Shown here piece after piece: positions 55,986-64,000 of a stretch of 64,000 bases of DNA. The notes beneath the pieces are model-generated. The model saw nothing but the letters and a program-made list of their open reading frames with translations. It was not told the DNA's origin and ran no database searches. A program made the translations under genes and the position numbers. Each line of letters begins with the position of its first letter. Position 1 is the first letter of the stretch. Origin of the DNA: Buxus sempervirens (lineage: Eukaryota; Streptophyta; Magnoliopsida; Buxales; Buxaceae); the NCBI GenBank assembly GCA_947561395.2, contig OX387185.1:30918213-30982212 (forward strand), in the 5' to 3' direction.

Positions 55986-58900
55986 TCACCTATGCCTCAC
56001 TAAAGCTCCTAAGCAATTTAGGTCCCAGTTTCTTGCCAATTGTTGGTCACGTGGGTTACTTTGGACCCTTACTTTGCTGTACTTCAATTTCCCTCTAATA
56101 TCATTCACTATATGCCTCAACACCTCTTGGTGAGGAAGATAACTACTATTGAAGATCCTCCTGTTTCTTTCAATCCAGATGTTATAGATGGCAGCTGCAA
56201 AGGATAATTTCATAAGTACTTGTTCTAAGGCAGATCCAGCACATGTGTTCTCCAGCCATGCAACATTATTAGGCCACTGACGCGTCACCTGCGGAGACCC
56301 ATTCATATAAAGAAGACTATGCCAAATTGCTTCACTATAGTGACACTCGAATAATAGATGGTGCTGCGTCTCATTAACCTGTCTACATAGGATACACGTG
56401 GCTGACTGTATAACCCCCCACTCCAGGAGTTGATTCTTGGTTAGGAGTCTACCTCTTATCGCCAACCATGCAATAAAAGAGTGCCTTGGAATAGCCAAGC
56501 TGTGCCAAAGTAGTGTCTTCCATTGAACTGGTTGTCCAATCCCAACAATTGCCTTATATGCACTCTTCGTACTAAACATACCTGATTGAGCTGGCACCCA
56601 TATCGTTTGATCCTCCTTTTGAGGATCTGGTCTTGGTAGTTCATGAAGTCTTCCCCAAATCTCCATAAGGTCCATGGTCATTGATGGAGGCACATCCCAC
56701 TCCACCTCTCCTACAATACTACTTACTGCAGCATGGAGTGGTATACCCGAATCATAGCTTACTCTCCTGCCAAACCTGCTATACAATGGCCCCATTGGGT
56801 GCCAATTATCAAACCATAATGACGTGTCCCTCCCGTTATTAATCCTCTTTCTAACTAGAGCAGCGGCACTTCTAAGCTATAATACTTTCCTCCAAACCCA
56901 CAATCCTCTAGCGGGAACCTTTAACGCCCAAAAGTTCCTGTCCTTGACAAGGTAAGTCCTCACCCACTTCAACCAAAGACTAGATGCCCCACTTGCAATC
57001 AACCATATTAGCCGCATTATCGCACCTTTATTCCACTCATGGAGTTTGACAAACCCCAATCCACCCTCCTCCTTTGGTGTGCACACAACATCCCAACATA
57101 CCAGAATGACCTTCCTTTTCATAGCAGGACCTGCCCATAAGAAGTTTTTGCAAATTCTCTCCAACTCATTGATCACCTTCTTAGGAATGCTAAACATCGA
57201 AAACCAGTAGACCTGAATTCCAAACAGAACTGTCTTCACCAGTGTCATCCTCCCTGCATATGATAGTGCCCTTCCTTTCCACGATTGGGTCTTGGATCTG
57301 AGACTATTAAGTAGTGGTTCACAGTCAGCTATTGATAATCTGGTAGAAATAAGAGGGAGGCCCAAGTATCGTACCGGAAATTGAGCTAACTGAAACCCCA
57401 ACTGACTTGCAATATCTTGTTTCTTCTCCTCCTCAACTCCACTTACAAAAATAGTACTCTTCTCACTATTAACCTGGAGTCCCGCCAAGCTATTCAACCT
57501 CTGGAGTGCTATCTTGAAACACTGAATTGATGATGAATCGGCATGTGCAAACATAAGCAGGTCATCTGCAAAGCATAGCTGTTTGATATCAAGTGCCTCA
57601 CATCTAGCATGGTGTGTAAACCCTTGTCGAGTCTCCTCCTTGAGGATCATATTGAACATCTCCATTGTCAACACAAATAAATATGGAGATAGTGGGTCTC
57701 CTTGGCGAACCCCCTAGCACTTGAGAAGAATCCAACCATACTCCCATTTATGATTATAAAGAACCTTGGAGTTGAAATGCACTGCTCAATCCAATTGATA
57801 AACATCACCGGGAAATTCATCTTGTGAAGAATTGCTAATATACATCTCCAGGAGACCGTGTCATAAGCTTTCCTGAGGTCAACTTTTACAGCTACCATCT
57901 CTTGGTTGCTTGGCCCATGGTATCGGTGCACTAGCTCGTGAGATAGCAAAATATTATCCACAATGTTCCTTCCCGGTACAAAAGCCGATTGGTAATCGCC
58001 CACCAAATCACCAATCACCCTCTTCATCCGATTTGCCATGATTTTAGATACGCATTTATATATAGTATTAACACATGATATGGGTCTAAAATCACTCACC
58101 TTAGCTGGATTTCTGCACTTTGGGATTAGTGACACTGAAGTGCAATTAATCTGCTTCAACATTTTGCCAGATATGAAGAAGCTTTGTATAGCTTTCACCA
58201 CCTCAGTTCCGACAATGCTCCATGCTTTCTTAAAGAATACAGGAGTAAATCCATCCGGTCCTAGCGCTTTGTCATCCTTCAAATCGAATAAAGTGGTCTT
58301 TATTTCATCCTCATTCACAACCTCCATTAAAGCCCTTGCCTGTTCAGGACTTAACTTCCGGTCAAACTCAGGAACCTGACCCCCCACTTGGTCCACTGCA
58401 CCCATAGAACTTTGGAAGTACTTCAATATTGTACTTTGTACCAATGCAGGATCTGTCACCCTCCTTCCATGCTCATCATCAATGCTGTAGATATTATTCG
58501 TTGCCCTTCTCGTAGCTATCGTATTATGGAAAAAACCTGAATTCTGGTCCCCATCTTTGAGCCATTGTATCCTGGACTTCTGTCTAAGCTGTGCCTCCTC
58601 AATTCTAAGAGCATCTGATAGGTTATTTTGAAGAATCTTCTCTCGCTGCCCAAGCCCTTCATCATCCCATCTTTGTTGTAAGAGTTTCTGACATTCCATC
58701 AGTTCATAACGAATATCTTTGATTTTCGATGAAATATCCGAAAACCGCTCATTCTTACTCCACATCTTAAGTGCATCCTTCACCCTTTTCAATTTTTGAA
58801 CCACAATGAACATGGGCGTTCCAGAAATCTGGGTATTCCATGCTTGGGCCACAATATGCATAAAATCTTCATGTTCCGTCCAAACATTAAAGAATCTAAA

Positions 58901-59629
58901 CGGCTTACCTTGACCCAGCCTTGGAGGATACATTGACACAATGATTGGGCTATGGTCCGAGATAGACTGTGGCATGAACTCAGCCTCTGAAGCACTAAAT
59001 TCATGAAGCCATCCCATGTTAACCAGTGCTCTATCCAACTTACACGCAATCTGGTTGTTCCCACAACTCCTATTGTTCCAAGAAAGAAGCTGGCCCTTAA
59101 ACTTCGAATCTGTACACTCACACCTATCAATGAACGAATTGAACTCATCTGCCGCCTGCACATTAATATGTCTTCCACCTTGCTTTTCTGAAGAACTCCT
59201 AACACAATTAAAGTCCCCCAACAACATCCATGGTGACTCCGTTTGGTATGCTCGCAGCTCACTCCATAGAAATCTTCGCTCAACTTGATCATTCGAAGCG
59301 TAGACGAAGGACATCATCGCCCGCTGTTGCGAACCCATTACTTCCACTAAGCAGTGGATAAACTGATCCGACCTGGCTACCGGAGTAACCTTCATGACAT
59401 CACTATCAAAGAGAATCCAGATCCTTCCTTTTAATGCCCTTCCATAATTGGATATGAGATCCCACCTTGCGCAAATTCTATTTTTTATTGCATGGGCGTT
59501 TACTTCCCTCACTTTTGTTTCCACCAAACACAGTAAATTCAGTCCTTGGTTTTCGATTAAGTGTTTTACTTCCTGCTGCTTAGAGGGATCATTGAGACCC
59601 CTTATATTCCACGAACCCACCTTGATCAT
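55986..59629 (-). pseudogene. LINE ORF2: endonuclease, reverse transcriptase, zinc region
   Basis: Starts at ATG 59629 (MIKVGSWNIRGLNDP). The apurinic endonuclease has its catalytic signatures (WNIRGLN, VETKV, LLGDFNCV, SDHSPI) in residues 1-230. RT follows, with LIPKCRNPAKVSDFRPISC, VKVDLRKAYDTVSW, FADDLLMF and YLGLPLI. The C-terminus has WFDNWHP, the zinc region CILCRQVNETQHHLLFEC and AIYNIWIERNRR. Breaks: loss of about one base near 57708-57714, just after SARG where LRQGDP is expected, and an in-frame TAG at 56877-56879 after WRKVL. Family length is normal (about 1200-1300 residues). Not functional as it stands. Confidence 0.92.
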
Positions 59630-61041
59630 TGGGATAATGGTGATTGACCTGAACCCATGGGAGCCGCTACCTCCCCCTGCCCACCAGAATTCTTTGCTTG
59701 CATCTTATGCTGCTTCATTGCGATTTCGTCCACAAAAATTCTTTTCTTGTTCTTCTTTCTCTGCTTCCTTCGTGATGATGACTCACTCGGGCTTCCTTCC
59801 TCCATCGCTGATAGCATACTGAACGGGTTTGACTCAATCACCACAGCACTCCCAACGACTCCCACTTGAGAATTAGGAGTTAGACAACATGCCACCTCAC
59901 CTACGCCAACTTGGATGTCAACTTGACCAATCCTCTCGGACCCATCGTCCCCCCTATCCTCCACGTGATCCACTACCTCACCTTCCCCATTGTTCCGTGA
60001 CTTGGCCTTATGTGTTACAAGCTGCCATTGTTCCCCAGATTCAACCTCCACACCGCCATCAATATCTGTGGCTTCACCCTCAACTTCCGGCCCACTCGCA
60101 TTTGCCTCCATTACACAAGGCTCTCCATCTCCTCCACCTTGCTGCTGTTGGTGTTCCTCCCTTGCATCAACAGTAGGTAATCGTTCAAATAACTTGCCTG
60201 TTGGCCTCCAATGCTTAGCCACTTTCCTTGGGCACCTATTGGTTGAGTGGCCAAACACCTTGCATGAAGCACATACTACTGGCCTCCAGGTGTATTCCAC
60301 TCGGATCTCCTCCATCCTTACTCCTAAGTTCAACAACATGGATTTAGGATATTCACAGCTTGTATCCACCTCCACGCACACCCGAGCATAAGATAGTTTA
60401 GTATGATTCTCAGTTGCATCATCCATGAAGAGAGGCCGACCCACCCCACTTGCCACATAGCTCATGCCCTTGACCGTCTAGAACTCAGTCGGGACATTAA
60501 ATAGTTTAACCCAAATGGGTATTTTTTCCAAATCTTGCTGTTTTAGGCTCATATTCGGTTCCCATTCTCTTAGCACCAACAACCGTCCAGCAATATGCCA
60601 AGGGCCAGCATCACGAACCTTCTCCAAGGCTTGGATGGATGCAAACCTAAAGAAGAAAAATCCATTATCGTTTGCAGACACTGTAACCTGACCATGTCTG
60701 CTCCACCACTTGTCAGCAAACGACTTTACCACCAAGAAAGGCAGCCTCTTGTCAAGCACATGACCGACCAGGCAATTTTGCCAGGCAGCGCACCCTTCCA
60801 CAGCTACTTCTGGAGGTGGGCTGATCACCGTTCTCCCATCACAGTGCTCAGGCCTATAGAAGGAAAGTTTTGACCTTTGGCAAGAGCTCGCATTAAACAA
60901 ATCTTTCCAAGACTGAGCGGGACCATTCAAATTTGAACTCATGTTACCATTCGGGCCTATCGGGCCGGGTACCCTGCCCTGGTTCCTCGTTGACCCATCT
61001 TCCTCACCCGACACGAGAGGCGGGTACTCCGATTCCATCAA
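59626..61041 (-). pseudogene. LINE ORF1, RNA-binding protein
   Basis: Begins at ATG 61041 (MMESEYPPLVSGEEDG). The N-terminal DUF4283-like domain ends with WVKLFNVPTEF, followed by a CX2CX4HX4C zinc knuckle (CASCKVFGHSTNRC) and a basic C-terminus (RRKQRKKNKKR). An in-frame TAG at 60478-60480 replaces the Trp usually found after PTEF; the frame is otherwise open. Its stop codon overlaps the ATG of ORF2 (ATGA, 59626-59629), suggesting coupled re-initiation. Confidence 0.88.
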
Positions 61042-61627
61042 GAACCACCCAGACCAATTGCAAACTTACTGCATGGGACCCCACCGCAAATCCGTCAACA
61101 CAGCCCACTATCTGACGTGCACATACATAGCACAAAACGATGTCTTCTCACCAGCAGCAGGCCTCACCCACAAATCCTCCAGAAGTGTTCGCACGGTACC
61201 TCCAGAACCATATGGAGTACCCTACCGACCAGGACCTTGCTGCTCACAGGCACAGCACCCACGCACCAAACACAGTACCACAGCACAGACTTGCTTCAAC
61301 GATCACAGCACTTAACGAACAACACCCGCTCACAACCAGCAATCCCCCACCGCACCAGTCGAGTCTCACACCTGAGACATACGAACTGGCCCAAAGAAAC
61401 CCAAGACCTCCAGTACCTCGCGACTACCCGAGCCTTGCTGCTCGTGAGCAAGCACTTTGCTTCCAGCAACTCCCGAAGCACCAACAGCCCTTCACGAACC
61501 AGGCCTTGCAGCAGCAAACACCCACACCTCACAACACCAGGACCATGAACCAGAACCTCCAATACCTCACACACCAGACCAGTACCTCACGAAACCCAAT
61601 ACCTTGCTGCTCACCAACACCACCAAT
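61042..61627 (-). other. LINE 5' UTR
   Basis: A GC-rich, repeat-poor leader, unlike the AT-rich surroundings. The plus-strand open frames here (for example 61140-61631, rich in Pro, Gln, His and Thr) are composition artefacts of the C-rich strand. Confidence 0.7.
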
Positions 61628-64000
61628 GTAACGCCCTGAATCCGGGTTACGTAATGGAACCGTAACTCGTACCCGAGGGTTAGATAACAAAACCACAGGA
61701 TCTATATCAGAGTGTAAGAAACATGACATCTCATTTATTATCATCAAACACAATATCAGAGTTCGCTAAAATATCCCAATCTCCAAAACACAATGAATTA
61801 AAAGAATTACAATTCCAAAGTTACTCACTATCTCAAATGAAAAATAGCAACTACAATATCTCAAAAGTCACTCAACAAAGAAATCCTCGCCCCTATACTC
61901 GGGGTAATCCGCGTCTGGCTCAACCCCAGGTATATCGTCCTCACCAGGATCTGAAAACAAAACAAATCAAAACGGAATGAGATACGAATATCTCAGCAAG
62001 TAGCACATGCATGCACAAAGCATTTATATCAGTTCTAAAACATGCTTCAATAGTAAAACATGTGCATTCGAAACGATAACCAATCTTTAAGAGTAAACCG
62101 AGTAATCCAAATACATCTTGTATACTGATAAAGAGCAATATCAACAGTCAATGCATGACAGAGATTCATAAGTGAAAACATAAACAAGTCCACGGTGGAC
62201 TCATGAAATAAGAATTGCCCTTAACTAGGTAATGCCGAAGTTCACTATGCCACCTCCCGGCTTAGGTGCGAAGCCGAGTACACGATCATCGTCTTATTGC
62301 GGGAGAACCCATCCAGTACAGTGATGAGTTGGCATGTACTAATCCAGTCACAGTCCGAGTACACGATAAAATGAGGGATAGCCGCAGCCAGCCGAGTACA
62401 CGATCAAGCCTCACCGAGTACACGGTGGAAACGCGTGCGTGAACAACTCATTACGACTAGCAAAGAAAACAATCTATTCCACTACCTAGCTCTTAACTTG
62501 ACAAATGTGGATCCACACCGAGCTATGCCATCTAGACTCGAGCTAAAGCCAAAAACAGAAATCTCATTAATATCGAAGGTTTCCAAACCCAAAACATGCT
62601 ATCTCGAGCACACATCCATCTCTGAGTACACAGAGGAACCAACCCCAAGTACATGGGCATCCCCGAGTACACGGAGGTAAGGTAACCATCCAGCCATCTA
62701 GATTCACACGAACATCCTCCAAGTGTATAAAAGATCCCAAAAATCAGATTTGTCCATAACAATTTAGTTTAGAAAGTCCTTTCCAACATAGAGCTGAAAA
62801 TGCTCTTTTATAGTCAAAATTTGGTAAAACTGTCAAAACACGGTTAAACCGGCAAATCTGCATATAGATATCAAAGTTTTGTAATAATATTAAATTCGGA
62901 CTTGTCACCTTTGTTTTTATACTCAACAGAAACCTTTCCCCATATAATTTACACTAACTCACTTTTATTTAATCTAATATTCTCAACTCTTTCTTTAACT
63001 CTTTTACTTCATATACCTCTCTTTAATATTTTCATTTCAGCATTTATTATTGTACTCCTATCCTTTCTATCCTTTATAAAGTATCCTTAGAGGATCTTAC
63101 TTAATATGTTTTACAAAAGAAACCATCTAGAGACTATACATAGGTTCAGATTTCTTTATAATCTCCAACTCATTTCTCACTCCATTCTTCTGATTTCTCT
63201 ACTTTATACTTAATTATAAACTCAGGTTCAGCACCTATATCTCACTCCAATTCCCTTTCTTCATCTCCCATTTATCTCGTAGATAATACCACCTTATAAG
63301 TGTAGAAAATCCCAAATTATAATTGCTGGAAAAATCTCAGAACTTATTAAAATACTCACTTTTAATTACTTATATAGATTGCTGATTTTTACACTAGTAC
63401 CTGCAGAATTTCTCAGACCAACCTCTCTTATTTTCCAGAAATCATTTAATTACTCTAGGTTAGATTTCCAAAGGTTTTTCCCCTTGCTTGAATTTAGGAT
63501 TTGGGTTTGAATCATCCTAGACTTGAGCTGAGCTACAGGTCAGCAATGGTCAGCAATGGTAGGCAATGGTAGGCACTCTCTCTATTTTTCCAGATTCAAG
63601 TACAGCTGTGGAAATTTGATTAGGACTGATCTATTTTGTTGTAATCCAACTATTTCTGGTGATATTTTAACTCCCTAAACATATCTTTAACATGCAATTT
63701 AATTTAATTGAATCATTTCCCCCTTTCACTCTAAACCCTTCGCTGATTTTCACCAGGTTCAGCAGTACTTAATTCCTTAAAGTTCCATTTCATCACCTCT
63801 TGATCAACCCAAAAATCCCTCCAATTTATCTTTACCTGAGATCACTAACATAAGTCTCAAATTAGAATTTAATTGTCATTTATAAATTAAAGAAATAAGC
63901 TGATTTTAATTGGGCGCCAACCTCTGGGCAGGTAGGCAATCCTCAGCCATCCTGGGCGCCCACTATACCAGATTCACATATTCAATTCGACAACAAATTT
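61628..64000 (-). repeat. LTR E (chromovirus type), runs off window
   Basis: Starts on plus with TGTAACGCCCTGAATCCGGG, directly after the LINE 5' end. Contains, in element sense, GTTTTCAG|AT at 61951/61950 with an exon ending YRGEDFFVE and stop (61868), and the UUCG hairpin (61978-61995). CGAGTACACGATC repeats (62255-62435, 62615-62680) are related to those of LTR C. A GGGCGCC palindrome lies at 63913-63962. Either a solo LTR or the 3' LTR of an element to the right. No gene. Confidence 0.82.

Larger units (their letters stand above)
55823..61627 (-). mobile_element. L1-type LINE, nearly full length
   Basis: About 5.8 kb on the minus strand: GC-rich 5' UTR (about 61042-61627), ORF1, ORF2, short 3' UTR and a poly-A tail of 18 (T run 55823-55840). 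It carries only three coding lesions: an in-frame TAG in ORF1, a one-base frameshift and an in-frame TAG in ORF2. The target duplication cannot be checked because another LTR begins right at the 5' end (61628). Confidence 0.92.

Noticed and set aside
61140-61631. Plus-strand Pro/Gln/His-rich frames
   Set aside because: They are antisense to the GC-rich LINE 5' UTR, with no domain and no conservation evidence.
63834-63836. CAG|GTAAAG as the 5' splice site of LTR E
   Set aside because: In the other LTRs the CpG-rich array lies inside the intron, but here the GGGCGCC palindrome would be upstream. The true site may be beyond the window, so no intron was called.

Overview
This is angiosperm (probably eudicot) heterochromatin. 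I see no convincing host protein-coding gene. Nearly the whole 64 kb is transposable elements inserted into one another. Evidence includes Tat-clade and chromovirus Ty3/Gypsy elements with plant-type primer sites (tRNA-Arg and tRNA-iMet), a Cassandra TRIM carrying 5S rRNA sequence, plant L1-type LINEs, and many solo LTRs with exact 5-bp target duplications.

Layout. (1) 1-14786: a large Tat element on the minus strand whose gag-protease, pol and antisense extra gene all look open; its 3' LTR lies left of the window. (2) 14787-14981 and 27669-about 40330: an older, decayed Tat element on the plus strand. It is interrupted by a broken Tekay/Del chromovirus (14982-27668, itself carrying a truncated LINE in one LTR) and by solo LTRs at 33443-35828 (LTR C) and 35959-38656 (LTR D). 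(3) 40867-42251 plus short strips at 43048-43082, 46679-46896 and 52054-52727: the oldest visible layer, unrecognised. It carries a Cassandra TRIM (42252-43042), a Tat solo LTR (43083-46673, LTR G, with a LINE fragment inside), and a chromovirus-type solo LTR (46897-52048, LTR A) that contains a second solo LTR of similar type in inverse orientation (48618-51531, LTR B). (4) 52728-64000: a chromovirus-type LTR fragment (LTR F), a Tat LTR (LTR H), a nearly full-length L1 LINE (55823-61627) and another LTR (LTR E) running off the window.

Most unusual observation. The chromovirus-type LTRs here, from several diverged families, look like small gene cassettes: promoter, short first exon, consensus 5' splice site, 1.4-2.2 kb intron, then a conserved RNA hairpin, TTTTCAG 3' splice site and short second exon. 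In four LTR types the second exon ends in a similar tyrosine/acid-rich peptide (YREEDYY, YREQDYY, YRGEDFF) followed at once by a stop codon. Inside the intron each LTR carries a CpG-rich palindromic array. One array block is almost identical between LTR A and the unrelated Tat LTR G, although A and B, which resemble each other at their ends, carry different arrays. The intact Tat element separately carries a TACGGGC/GCCCGTA hairpin array at three sites: in U3, in the leader, and directly upstream of the TATA box of its antisense intron-containing gene. All comparisons were made by eye, without alignment or database search.
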